From Lujinxingia litoralis (lineage in GTDB: Bacteria > Myxococcota_A > Bradymonadia > Bradymonadales > Bradymonadaceae), in contig NZ_QHKO01000002.1 in NCBI RefSeq assembly GCF_003260125.1, forward strand, positions 565,378 through 629,377: a DNA stretch of 64,000 bases, given 5' to 3'. A program made the position numbers and the translations under genes. Shown in pieces: positions 17,618 through 27,562 of the stretch. The notes under the pieces were generated by a model that did no database searches, was not told the origin of the DNA, and was given only the letters and a program-made list of their open reading frames with translations. Every line of letters begins with the position of its first letter. Position 1 is the first letter of the stretch.

Positions 17618-17747
17618 GGCGCGCTCGGCGACGGAGTATCGGTCTGGTGCCGATCTGGTGCCAGGTGAGCGATCCTAATCGCGGGGGTGGCGCGCTCGGC
17701 GACGGAGTATCGGTCTGGTGCCAGGTGAGCGATCCTAATCGCGGGGG
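17618..17747. repeat. Tandem repeat of about 70 bp carrying two dispersed-repeat copies
   Basis: Copy one starts at 17618 and copy two at 17689, 71 bases apart. Both contain GCGCGCTCGGCGACGGAG, TATCGGTCTGGTGCC, and AGGTGAGCGATCCTAATCGC. Copy one has an extra CTGGTGCCGAT, so the duplication is followed by a small indel. It lies just after the App1-like gene. Confidence 0.85.
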
Positions 17748-17832
17748 AATGTTGTGCTGGCTGGAGGGAGGGCGGGGTAGGAGAGAGCAGGGAGAGGGAG
17801 GAGACTGTCACGAAGTTTTTTCCAGAAAGTGG

Positions 17833-17860
17833 TTGACGCTCTCTCAAACAGGCTTATAGT
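17833..17860 (+). promoter_or_regulatory. Sigma-70-like promoter
   Basis: A TTGACG box (17833-17838) and a TATAGT box (17855-17860) are separated by 16 bases, a good match to the vegetative consensus in a window where such boxes are rare. Transcription would begin near 17867, directly before the first hairpin of the RNA below. Confidence 0.7.
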
Positions 17861-17890
17861 ACCCAATGTGTCCTACGGAGGACGGTCGGC

Positions 17891-17932
17891 ATGCACTCCC
17901 CCCAGGCCGTTAGTCAGGTGCTTGTCCTATGA
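17891..17932 (+). CDS. Possible 13-residue leader peptide
   Basis: An ATG sits eight bases after GGAGGA, an excellent ribosome binding site, and opens a frame of 13 codons (MHSPQAVSQVLVL) ending in TGA. It lies wholly inside the candidate structured RNA. The ribosome binding site is within a hairpin and can also pair with a distal TCCTCC. This may be a regulatory leader ORF, or a chance ORF in a structured RNA; no codon run typical of amino-acid attenuators is seen. Confidence 0.3.
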   Translation: MHSPQAVSQVLVL

Positions 17933-17986
17933 CTAGTCTATCTCCTCCGGGGGCACACTTCTTTTAAAGTCCAGTAAACTGGACGA

Positions 17987-18016
17987 AATCCCGAGCTCCG
18001 GCTCGGGATTTTTTAT
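17987..18016 (+). terminator. Intrinsic terminator
   Basis: A perfect ten-base-pair stem AATCCCGAGC / GCTCGGGATT with a TCCG loop is followed by a T-rich tail (TTTTATTTT). It ends the small RNA unit before the sulfatase gene. Confidence 0.9.
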
Positions 18017-18133
18017 TTTAAGCATGAAAATTTCGTGGCAGCCTTGGCGCCTGGGGTCGAGAGGCCCTGAGCCGGGGTGCGCGCGGGTGCGGGCAGTCCG
18101 GGGTGGGAGAGTCGAAGAGACCAGGAGTGGCGA

Positions 18134-20293
18134 GTGGCCATGCGAGCGATCGTTGAAGGTGTACGTGCAGGGGTGATTGGTGGGGTTGTGCTGGCGCTAT
18201 GGAGCGCCGCGGTGGTCTGGGGCAGTGTCGACGGTGCGGGGCTGAAGTACGCGCTGGTTGCGTACGGGCTTCTGGGGCTGTGGCAGGTGCTCTACGGCGC
18301 GGGTCTGGGGGCAGTGGTGGCGATTGCCGCCGGGGTGTGTCGGCGGATGGGCGTGTGGCCTGTGTCGGAAGGCGTGAAACGTCCGGATGTGGATCGTCGC
18401 GTGGCCGCCGGGTTGCTCACGGCGCCGATGGTGCTGGCAGGGGTTGGCGGCGGAGTGATGGGGGCGCACCTGATGGTGACGTCCAAGATGGTGCGGGTGA
18501 GTTTTCAGGCTCTGGGTCTGGGGCTTGTCGCTACGGGAGTGCTGGCCGGGCTGCTGCTGGTCTGGCCGCTGCTGTATGGGGCGGTGCTGTGGATGCTGGA
18601 GCGCGCCGGAGCGAAGGTGGTATGGAGCCGGCTTGTGACGGGGGGGTATGCGGTGGGGGCGGTTGCCGCGTTGGTGCTGGGGTACCGTTGGGCGGTGGGG
18701 CTGAGCGTGTGGGATGTGACCACGTTGCGTATGGGGGTGATGGCGGTGGCACTGGTGCCGGTGGTGATGGCTGTGACGGCGAAGGTGCAGTCGGAGCGCC
18801 GGGGGTGGGTCTACGGTGTGCCTCTGGTAGGGGCGATGCTGGCGGTCGTGTTCGGTGGCCTGGCACCGGGGTGGTCGGTGTCGGATGCGGCGATGCGTCA
18901 GGCGACGTTGCGTGATGGGCCGCTGGTGTCGGTGATTGCGCCGCGCCTGGTGAGTGTGGGCGATGGCGGGGGAGATGCGTTTGCGTTTGATGATTGTGAA
19001 GAGGGTGAAGACTGCGACGTGGAGCAGGAGGCGGTGGCGGTAACCTCACCGGAGCACCCGGCGCGTCGGGCGGTGCAGTTGGCAGTGGCCGCCGGTGATA
19101 AGGCGCAGAACGATCGCTTTGAGTCGATCCCCAAACCCCCGAAAAACCTGGTGTTTATTCTGGTGGATACGTTGCGTCAGGTTCATATGGGCTACGCCGG
19201 ATATGAGAGGCCGACAACGCCGCGCATCGACGAGTTGGCCGAGGATGCCACCGTGTTTATGGATGCGTACGCCAGTTCGCCGCATACCCCGCGCTCGGTT
19301 CCGCCGCTGCTGTTTAGTAATTATGCCAGTGAGATGAAGTGGCGAGGGGCGCAGTATAATTACCCCAAGGTTCGGCCCGAGAATCTGGGGCTGTTTGAGG
19401 TGCTTGAGGAGGGGGGGTGGCGTAACCTGGGGTTCTCCAGCCATTTCTATTTTGAGGAGAAACGCAATGTGCACCAGGGCTTTGAGCGCTGGGACAACGA
19501 GGGCGCGCTGACGATTGCGGAGTCCAACGATGATATCGCCGCGCCGCGCACCTGGGCGAAGCTGGAGCCGGTGATCGAGCAGCTGGGAGAGGCGCATCGC
19601 GAGCAAGGCGAGGAGGCTAAGCCCTTTGCGCTATTCGTGCACTTTTTTGAGCCGCATGCGCGCTGGATCGGTCATGACGAGTATGATTTCGGGCGTGGGG
19701 AGACGACACGTGAGCGTCATATTAACAATTACGACTCGGAGATCGCGTTTACCGATGCCTACGTGGGACGTGTGATCGATAAGCTCAAGGAGGAAGGGCT
19801 TTATGATGAGGTGGTTTTTGTGATCACCAGCGATCACGGGGAGGCGTTTAATGAACACGGGCACTACTTCCACGGTCAGACACTGTACAACCCGGTGATC
19901 AATGTGCCGTTGCTGGTGCGCGTGCCCGGGTGGTTTGGACGTCAGGTGGAGGGGCCGGTCTCGATTATTGATGTGGCGCCGACCGTGGTGGACCTCTTTG
20001 GATTGACGATTCCCACGGAGTTTGGTGGTCGGAGTCTTACGGAAGTGATGCTGGGGCGTGGCGAGGTGCCCGAGCGGCCGGTTTTCTCGGAGTTGCTGCC
20101 CTATACCAACTGGAAGGAGCATCATCGCGCCGTGATTTATGGGGAGGAGAAGTTGATTGTGAACTTCACCCTGGGACTGGAAGAGTACTTCGATTTGAGT
20201 GTCGATCCTGGTGAGCAGACGAACCTCGCCGGGGAGCGTCCGGAGCGGGTGAAGGTGTTGCGCGAGATGATCGAGGCGCGCATGGCGCGCTGA
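18134..20293 (+). CDS. Membrane-anchored sulfatase-like hydrolase or transferase
   Basis: The N-terminal 265 residues hold about seven transmembrane helices. An acidic linker (DDCEEGEDCDVEQE) follows, then an alkaline-phosphatase-superfamily sulfatase domain from about residue 335: NLVFILVDTLRQVHMGYAG (metal-binding Asp), SSPHTPRSVPPLL (nucleophile region), and ITSDHGEAFNEHGHYFHG (second metal site). The usual C/S-x-P-x-R formylglycine motif is not seen, and the likely nucleophile is threonine, as in lipid phosphotransferases such as LtaS or EptA. The active domain would face the periplasm. GTG 18134 was chosen because AGGAG is six bases upstream; ATG 18140 is close by. Confidence 0.75.
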   Translation: MAMRAIVEGVRAGVIGGVVLALWSAAVVWGSVDGAGLKYALVAYGLLGLWQVLYGAGLGAVVAIAAGVCRRMGVWPVSEGVKRPDVDRRVAAGLLTAPMVLAGVGGGVMGAHLMVTSKMVRVSFQALGLGLVATGVLAGLLLVWPLLYGAVLWMLERAGAKVVWSRLVTGGYAVGAVAALVLGYRWAVGLSVWDVTTLRMGVMAVALVPVVMAVTAKVQSERRGWVYGVPLVGAMLAVVFGGLAPGWSVSDAAMRQATLRDGPLVSVIAPRLVSVGDGGGDAFAFDDCEEGEDCDVEQEAVAVTSPEHPARRAVQLAVAAGDKAQNDRFESIPKPPKNLVFILVDTLRQVHMGYAGYERPTTPRIDELAEDATVFMDAYASSPHTPRSVPPLLFSNYASEMKWRGAQYNYPKVRPENLGLFEVLEEGGWRNLGFSSHFYFEEKRNVHQGFERWDNEGALTIAESNDDIAAPRTWAKLEPVIEQLGEAHREQGEEAKPFALFVHFFEPHARWIGHDEYDFGRGETTRERHINNYDSEIAFTDAYVGRVIDKLKEEGLYDEVVFVITSDHGEAFNEHGHYFHGQTLYNPVINVPLLVRVPGWFGRQVEGPVSIIDVAPTVVDLFGLTIPTEFGGRSLTEVMLGRGEVPERPVFSELLPYTNWKEHHRAVIYGEEKLIVNFTLGLEEYFDLSVDPGEQTNLAGERPERVKVLREMIEARMAR

Positions 20294-20379
20294 GTGATAC
20301 GGGGGGGCGCCTTGTCGGCGTTGGCGGTGACGCCTAGAACAAGGGGGAAGAACGAGCGATTCAGACCAAAGCGAGGGCG

Positions 20380-21645
20380 ATGATGAAGTGGAAAGCGGTA
20401 GTGGCGAGCGTGTTGGGTGCGGCGATGATTCCGGCGGTTTCGACGGCGGAGGTCGCGGTCTACGACTGGCCGGATCTGGAGACGCCGGTGTTGGTGGATG
20501 CCGGTTCGGGGGTGGTGTTGCTGGGGAAGGACGGGGCGCCGATGCGGGCGTTTTCGTGGCGCGGCAACGAGGGGGAGCGCGATCAGGCGCTGCGGCTGGT
20601 GGATATGCTAGGCGATGGGACGCCGGAGATTGTGGGAGCGGGGCGTCCGACGTTTGTGTTGCGGGCGAACGGGGAGCCGGTTTTTGAGATTGAGAAAGGC
20701 TGTGATCAGGTGATCGTGGCCGATATCAGCGCGAGTCGGGGGCTGGATCTGGCGTGTGTGACGGGACGAGAGATCCGGGCGTATACGGGTGACGGACAGT
20801 TTGCCTGGGGGGTGGAGCCGGGCGTGCGCCTGGAGTGGTGCCAGGCAGAAGATGTGACCGGCAACTCCAAGGCGGACTTCGAGTGCAAGGTGCGGGGGCG
20901 TGAGCAGTATGTGCGCATCTCGGATAGCGGGGAGCCGATTGGTGAGCCCGTCGGCGAGGCCGGGATGAGCGGGGAGGCGCCGGCGGTCAACCAGGCGCAG
21001 GCCTCCTCGGATGCGCTGTTGAAGGAGGGGGGGCGTTTTGATTTTGATGGGGACGGCAAGGCGGAGGAGCGTCTGGTGGTGGAGGAGGGGAGTCTGAAGG
21101 TCGTGGGGGCGGCCGGGGAGGATGCGCCGCTGGCTGAGGTTTCGACGCGTGGGAAGGTGGAAGCGGCGCTCATCAAGGAGCTTGATGAGGGTGGTGGCGC
21201 GACGCTGGTGGCAGTCAGCAAGGAAAGGATTTACGTGATTGACCACGGCGAGGAGGGCGTGCGGGTTCGCGACTACAGCGCTGATGCCTCACGTTACCGG
21301 CGAGTGCCCTTTGCGGATCTGGCCAGCGTGTATGCGAACGGATTCGAGGATAGCGCGGCCGCGCAACAGGCGGTGCGGGACATTGGGGACCGCATCAGTC
21401 AGTGTTACGCCAGCCGCCTGCGTAGCAATGCGTACGCGGGCAGTGGTCGACAGATTGTGCAGCTGACGGTGGGGGAGGATGGCAAGGTCAAAGACGTGAT
21501 GCAGATGCACAGCGACGTGGGTGATGGGCAGGTGGAGCGTTGTGCTCGTCAGGCGTTGGAGCGTGGGACGTACCCCGGGGCGCAGTCGGGGACGGCGACG
21601 CTCAACGTGAATATTCTGTTTACGTTTCGCGATGAGGCGCGCTGA
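20380..21645 (+). CDS. Exported protein with AgmX/PglI-like C-terminal domain
   Basis: A signal peptide (about residues 1-23, ending STA-EVAVYD) precedes a region of short beta segments with GDG and DFDGDGKAEE motifs, typical of FG-GAP/VCBS-like propeller repeats. The last 95 residues (RDIGDRISQCYASRL, then IVQLTVGEDGKVKDV and VERCARQALERGTYP) match the AgmX/PglI C-terminal domain, a TonB-C-like fold in gliding- and adhesion-related proteins of deltaproteobacteria. Two start codons, ATG 20380 and 20383, are adjacent. Periplasmic or outer-membrane location is likely; the function is unknown. Confidence 0.65.
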   Translation: MMKWKAVVASVLGAAMIPAVSTAEVAVYDWPDLETPVLVDAGSGVVLLGKDGAPMRAFSWRGNEGERDQALRLVDMLGDGTPEIVGAGRPTFVLRANGEPVFEIEKGCDQVIVADISASRGLDLACVTGREIRAYTGDGQFAWGVEPGVRLEWCQAEDVTGNSKADFECKVRGREQYVRISDSGEPIGEPVGEAGMSGEAPAVNQAQASSDALLKEGGRFDFDGDGKAEERLVVEEGSLKVVGAAGEDAPLAEVSTRGKVEAALIKELDEGGGATLVAVSKERIYVIDHGEEGVRVRDYSADASRYRRVPFADLASVYANGFEDSAAAQQAVRDIGDRISQCYASRLRSNAYAGSGRQIVQLTVGEDGKVKDVMQMHSDVGDGQVERCARQALERGTYPGAQSGTATLNVNILFTFRDEAR

Positions 21646-22136
21646 GCGTTCGTGGGGGGGGGCGGTGTTCGGTGCCAGGTGCTCGAGCAGCGTTTCATGG
21701 TGACTGTGGAGTCTGTGGGGAGGCTGGATGTTCGGTGCTGGATGTTCGGTGCTGGATGTTCGGTGCCAGGTGAGCGGATTAACGCGTGTACGCTCGTGGT
21801 AGCGAGGGGCTTCGGTGCCAAGCGTCTGGAGCAGTATGCGTATGCAGTCGGAAGCGTAGGGATTTGGTGCCAGGCGTAGGTGTAACACCCCATTTCTGAA
21901 TGACGGATGCGTATGTGAGTTCTGCTGGGTGCAGGTCATCTGCTGAGATCATATGTGTCTGTGGGCTCGCGGCTAGTGGGTTGCCTCCGGCATGTGGTGT
22001 CGAGTCATGGAGTGGGGTGTCGTGCGTGTGGGGGAGACTGGTATGGTGCCAGGCGAGCGAGGACGGTGCCTGCTTGGGAGCGCGCGCAGGGGTCGAACGA
22101 ATGGACAGGCTTATTCAGCAAAGGAAGGAGTCGAGA
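21646..22136. repeat. Long intergenic gap with dispersed and 14-bp tandem repeats
   Basis: This 490-base gap has no credible gene. Dispersed-repeat copies sit near 21673, 21764, 21866 and 22049. Between 21724 and 21765 the unit CTGGATGTTCGGTG is repeated three times exactly, and the third unit runs straight into a GGTGCCAGG core. This looks like slippage or duplication growing out of a repeat copy. The strong site AAGGAAGGAG at the right edge belongs to hutU. Confidence 0.75.
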
Positions 22137-23795
<1,659 letters not shown>

Positions 23796-24089
23796 TGTAG
23801 CGAGTATGGGATGGGTGCCAGGTTAGCGATCATGGGGAGCTGGTACTCATCAAGTGGGGGAGTCGTATCCAGAGCGTTTTAGTCTGCGTATGTTGGCTTG
23901 AGCGGGAGGAGGCTACGTGCCCTGAGAGTGTGAATGCTCAGGTGTTTGGTTGTCGCTGCATCTACGTTGTGGTGCCAGACGAATGAATGTTTGAAGCTGC
24001 CCCGAGGAAGAGTTAGGGGCTTGAGCGCGATAAATCATCGCGAAGTGGCGTTGAGATCTGCGGTAGATATGAAGAGCGAAGGAGTGAAT
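23796..24089. repeat. Gap between hutU and hutI with dispersed repeats
   Basis: About 290 bases separate the two hut genes. One repeat copy lies near 23817 (GGTGCCAGGTTAGCGATC) and a degenerate one near 23971. No gene is seen, so the hut genes may be separately expressed or joined by a long spacer. Confidence 0.5.
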
Positions 24090-25373
24090 ATGGGATATAT
24101 CATTCGGGCACAGCAGCTTTTGACCATGCCACAGGACGCAGCGGAGTTGGCGAGCTATGGCGATGGAGGGGAGGAGCGCGACAATTCCATCGTCGGATTG
24201 ATCGAGGATGGTTGCGTGGTGGTGGATGGGGAGAAGATCGCGTGGGTAGGGCGCTGGGATGAACGCCCTGCGAAGGTGCGTAGGGATGGGGTCGATGTGT
24301 TTGAGACGGCGGTGGCGATGCCCGGATGGATCGACTGTCATACGCATGCGGTGTTTGCGGGGGAGCGTTCGCGGGAGTTCGCCTGGCGTAACGCGGGCAA
24401 GCCCTACGTGGAGATTTTGGAGGAAGGGGGAGGGATCTTAAATACCGTTGATGCGGTTCGGGAGGCATCCGGGCAGGCGTTGGCCGAAGAGCTGATACGA
24501 CGAGCGTTTCTGTCGGTACGGCAAGGGGTAACGACACTGGAGGTGAAGAGCGGATATGGCCTCACCACCGCCGACGAGATCAAGAGCTTGAAGGCAGTGC
24601 AGCGCGCTCAGAAGGATGTGCCCTGTGAGCTGGTCGGGTGTTTTCTGGGAGCACATGCGGTGCCCAGGGAGTATCGAGAGCGCCGAGAGGCGTATGTTGA
24701 GCTGGTATGCGAGGAGATGATTCCTCAAGTAGCGCGCGGGGGCTATGCGGCGTATTGCGATGTGTTCTGTGATCGCGGAGCGTTTAGTGCAGAGGAGGCC
24801 GAGCGAATTCTCCGGTGTGGTCAGGAACACGGTATGGTGGCTCGGATTCATGCTGATGAGATTACCGATGCCGGCGGGGCGCTTGTGGCGGCGAAAGTTG
24901 GAGCATCGAGCGCGGATCACCTCGAGTTTGTGAGCCAGGAGGGGATTGAGGCCATGGCGGAGGCGGGGGTTGTGGGGGTGTTGATGCCCGCGGTCAATCT
25001 GTTTCTGGGAACGATCGATCACCTGGCACCTGCGCGGTCGTTGCTGGATGCGGGATGTGAAGTGGCGTTGGCGACGGATTTTAATCCGGGGAGTGCAATG
25101 ACACAGGATCTTGGGACGATTCTGATGTTGGGTTGCACATTGTATAAGCTGACTCCGGGTGAGGCCCTGCGCTCAATTACCGCGGGGGCGGCAAAAGCGT
25201 TGCGTCGGGAAGATATCGGGAGCATACGAGCAGGTGCTCGGGCTGATGTGGCCTGTTTTGATGTGCCACATTATCGCTATTTGACCTATCACTTTGGGCA
25301 GACGCATGCAGAGGCTGTGATCTATCGGGGGAACTTTGTGTACTGGACTGAGGAGGCTGATGTTGAGGAATAG
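24090..25373 (+). CDS. hutI: Imidazolonepropionase
   Basis: This amidohydrolase opens the imidazolone ring in the third step of histidine breakdown. The metal-binding DCHTHAVFAG is near residue 84, followed by VKSGYGL, HADEI with the next metal histidine, SADHLEF, and ATDFNPG with the catalytic Asp. Length is about 427 residues. ATG 24090 has GGAG five bases upstream and was preferred to ATG 24069. Its 3' end overlaps the convergent RAYT-type transposase gene by 52 bases. Confidence 0.94.
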   Translation: MGYIIRAQQLLTMPQDAAELASYGDGGEERDNSIVGLIEDGCVVVDGEKIAWVGRWDERPAKVRRDGVDVFETAVAMPGWIDCHTHAVFAGERSREFAWRNAGKPYVEILEEGGGILNTVDAVREASGQALAEELIRRAFLSVRQGVTTLEVKSGYGLTTADEIKSLKAVQRAQKDVPCELVGCFLGAHAVPREYRERREAYVELVCEEMIPQVARGGYAAYCDVFCDRGAFSAEEAERILRCGQEHGMVARIHADEITDAGGALVAAKVGASSADHLEFVSQEGIEAMAEAGVVGVLMPAVNLFLGTIDHLAPARSLLDAGCEVALATDFNPGSAMTQDLGTILMLGCTLYKLTPGEALRSITAGAAKALRREDIGSIRAGARADVACFDVPHYRYLTYHFGQTHAEAVIYRGNFVYWTEEADVEE

Positions 25374-26302
25374 ACCAGTGTCAAATCACGGTGTCTGTTG
25401 GTGGTTTGTGTCCAGCCGGGAGGAATGGTGCCCGGGGGAAATATAGAGGGCTGGCCTTGACGCCACATCGCGTTGGCTGCGCGGTAGGCGTCGGTAACCT
25501 GGCGAACGTGTTGGCGATAAGTCTCTCGTTTGAGCGGGCAGCGGGTGTGGCAGAGGGGACGTGGGGAGCGGGCGGATTGCTCAGGCTGGGCAAAAGGATT
25601 TTGGGTACGGACCTTGTGCGCGCCGAGGGGCGGGGTGGCGCGAGTCGAGGGGGGCTGGTCACGAGTATGGCGCTTTAATGCACGGCGGAGGAAGCGTTGA
25701 CGCTGGTGGGGAGGGTAGGAAGCCAGTGCGGGAAAGGGGGTTAGAGTAAGTTCGATAAGGTGTTGAGCCTGGAGTTCGTCATCCACGCTGTGATCTTTGC
25801 GGCGGCGCAGTGCACGCAGGTGCGTGCGATCGAGCCAAAGTGCGTCGATCTGGGCGTCTCCGAGGTGGGCTTGGTAGGAAGAGACGCCTGGCCAGAAGCG
25901 AATATGAGAGACAAGGCCGGCTTTAACCGGGTTGTTCATGGTGTAGCGCCATTTTTCAAGCATGGCGGTGTCGTCGAGGATAGGTTCCGCGCTGTAGCGT
26001 CGGGAGAAGAGTGCGCCGGTTCGGTTGAGTTGTCGGTTGATATCCTTTGCCAGGTTAGACTGGAAGTAGGCCATGAATCTGTGGAGGTTTTCGCGGGGGG
26101 CGCGCACCGCCATGTGAAAGTGGTTGCTCATGAAGACGTAGAAAAATATCTCGACGCCGAAGCGTTTGGCTGAGCGGGCAAGCCAGGCCAGGATGAGGTT
26201 ATTGACCTCGGGCGATGGGGTCAGAAGAAAACGCTCCTGGAAGCAGCGATTGGTGATGAAGTAGCAGGTGTCGGGATGTTGAATGCGGAGGGGGCGTCCC
26301 AT
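25322..26302 (-). CDS. REP-associated tyrosine transposase-like protein (Y1_Tnp, RAYT type)
   Basis: The N-terminal 190 residues match the IS200-like Y1 transposase fold as used by RAYT proteins: HPDTCYFITNRCFQERF, a beta strand ending in FMSNHFHMAV with the H-x-H metal motif (HUH), then a helix with MAYFQSNLAKDIN that would carry the catalytic tyrosine, GALFSRRYS, and a YTMNNPVKAGLV block. The C-terminal 130 residues are Arg/Pro/Thr rich and unassigned. RAYTs nick and join single-stranded DNA and are thought to mobilise REP repeats. This gene is single, has no second transposase gene, and sits in a window full of short repeats. Its 3' end overlaps hutI. Confidence 0.8.
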   Translation of the reverse strand: MGRPLRIQHPDTCYFITNRCFQERFLLTPSPEVNNLILAWLARSAKRFGVEIFFYVFMSNHFHMAVRAPRENLHRFMAYFQSNLAKDINRQLNRTGALFSRRYSAEPILDDTAMLEKWRYTMNNPVKAGLVSHIRFWPGVSSYQAHLGDAQIDALWLDRTHLRALRRRKDHSVDDELQAQHLIELTLTPFPALASYPPHQRQRFLRRALKRHTRDQPPSTRATPPLGAHKVRTQNPFAQPEQSARSPRPLCHTRCPLKRETYRQHVRQVTDAYRAANAMWRQGQPSIFPPGTIPPGWTQTTNRHRDLTLVYSSTSASSVQYTKFPR

Positions 26303-26548
26303 GGTAGCCTCAAGGTGTGGAAAAGGACTCTGAGAGACTTCATGAGATTTATTATCGTGTGGGGAGATGTAGGTTTGCCTGAATGGCAGAGAAATTTGAA
26401 AGCGGGGACGTCGGGTGGGCTGGCACCGGGGGATGGATAAGGTGTGAGGAGAGAGTTGAAAGTCGGTTTCTGTAGAACCAGGAGTCAGCAGTAGCTTCGA
26501 ACGAGAAGTCTGACGTGGAAGAGACGCGATCGAGCGCCTGGCACCGTT
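26303..26548. repeat. Gap between RAYT-type gene and lipoprotein gene
   Basis: A repeat copy in reverse orientation (GATCGAGCGCCTGGCACCG) lies at about 26527-26545, next to the lipoprotein stop codon. A weaker GGCTGGCACCGGGGG lies near 26411. The central part is less GC-rich than its surroundings. No gene is seen. Confidence 0.5.
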
Positions 26549-27562
26549 TCAGAAGACGGCGCGGATGTGCTCGGTGAATGCCAGCGTGGGTTCAGCGCTT
26601 GGGGCTGCGATGCTGGAAAGTGAATTTAGAAGATGTCGAAGAGATAAGGCCTGGGGGCAGGTTGAGGTGCGGTTCGTGCAGATAAGCACCAGATGTATGC
26701 CTTGCGTTGGGGAACTCTCCACTGTTCCCAGGTACAGTCGGGCGGGGCGGAGAGATGAAGGCTGGGGAGAGGTTGTCAGGGGGAGAGCGTTGCGAACAAT
26801 CGAGGCTATGTCGGTTTCTTCCAGGTTGTTTGCAGGTTTGTCAGAGAGAACTTTAGGGAGAGAGGAGATGTCTTCGGAAGATAGATTCGAGGGGGAGGAG
26901 AGTTGCGGGCTCCAGGTGCCTTGGTAGTGGCCAAGACGAACGAGGAGGCCTTCGGAGGTGATGCCGATGTGGCGCCAGCCAGAAAAAGTGTTTGGTGATG
27001 GAAGAAATCCGAGTCCGCGGCCTGTGGTAAAAAATGATTGAAGCGTCTGAATGGCTCCCAGATGTTCGTTAGATGAGAGCAGTGTAGAGGAGGGGGAAGG
27101 GAGGGTTGAGGTGTTGGTAGCTGTAAGTTCGAGGATGCTGGTCGAGAGAAACGAGCGCAGAGCGCGGGATGGTGAGTCGTGGCGCTTCGTTGAGAAGGGT
27201 TGAGTTATAATGAGAAGTTCTGGTGGTTGTTTGGGCTGTTGATAGGAAATCAGGGTGAGGTCCTGCTTACGGGACCAGTGCCAGCGTTGGGGGTTATCGG
27301 GAAGTTCGGCGGTTAGGTTTGCGCCAAGAGAAACGCGAACGCGTGAACTGAAGGTGGTTTCAGGGCGAGTTTGAGCGAGTTGGCGGTAGCGATTTTTAGT
27401 GTGCGTGGAATCTATGTGAGATGATTCAGTGCCAGGTGAGGGGACGGAGGTAGGGAAGATTGCAGCCGCATCAAGGATGGGGATGGGCAGCGCGCGCGGG
27501 CTATCGGAAGGGGAGCAAGCGGTGGTTAGCGCGCAAAAAAGAATGAACAAGTGATGTTTCAA
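26549..27562 (-). CDS. Lipoprotein, last gene of the tubulin-like operon
   Basis: A TTG start at 27562 is preferred because GGAGG lies six bases upstream and it overlaps the stop of the gene before it (TTGA), giving translational coupling. The N-terminus then reads LKHHLFILFCALTTACSPSD: a hydrophobic core with the lipobox LTTAC, so a lipid-anchored exported protein of about 337 residues. The rest is rich in Ser, Thr and Pro with no family I recognise. A dispersed-repeat copy is read through in frame near 27430 (SPGTES). Context suggests it is the outer component of the membrane machine encoded upstream. Confidence 0.7.
   Translation of the reverse strand: MKHHLFILFCALTTACSPSDSPRALPIPILDAAAIFPTSVPSPGTESSHIDSTHTKNRYRQLAQTRPETTFSSRVRVSLGANLTAELPDNPQRWHWSRKQDLTLISYQQPKQPPELLIITQPFSTKRHDSPSRALRSFLSTSILELTATNTSTLPSPSSTLLSSNEHLGAIQTLQSFFTTGRGLGFLPSPNTFSGWRHIGITSEGLLVRLGHYQGTWSPQLSSPSNLSSEDISSLPKVLSDKPANNLEETDIASIVRNALPLTTSPQPSSLRPARLYLGTVESSPTQGIHLVLICTNRTSTCPQALSLRHLLNSLSSIAAPSAEPTLAFTEHIRAVF

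Larger units (their letters stand above)
17867..18016 (+). ncRNA. Candidate structured small RNA or attenuator leader
   Basis: The unit has its own promoter and a strong intrinsic terminator, giving an RNA of about 150 bases. Visible structures are hairpin GTCCT-ACGG-AGGAC (17870-17883), a TAGTCA/TGACTA stem, a C-rich run near 17898 that can pair with CCGGGGG near 17948, a GTCCAG-TAAA-CTGGAC hairpin (17969-17984), and the terminator. The strong ribosome-binding sequence GGAGGA (17877-17882) can pair either with the first hairpin arm or with TCCTCC (17943-17948). No known RNA family was recognised; 6S RNA, riboswitch and leader-peptide attenuator remain open. The membrane sulfatase gene lies downstream. 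Confidence 0.5.

Noticed and set aside
17867..18016. Retron msr-msd RNA
   Set aside because: No reverse transcriptase gene lies nearby, and the structure has a conventional terminator.
21900..22136. Upstream extension of hutU
   Set aside because: The translated extension is unlike any urocanase and contains intergenic repeat copies; the strong ribosome binding site supports ATG 22137.
25391..25678. Small plus-strand frames under the RAYT-type gene
   Set aside because: Shadow of the transposase frame; no ribosome binding site or conserved pattern.
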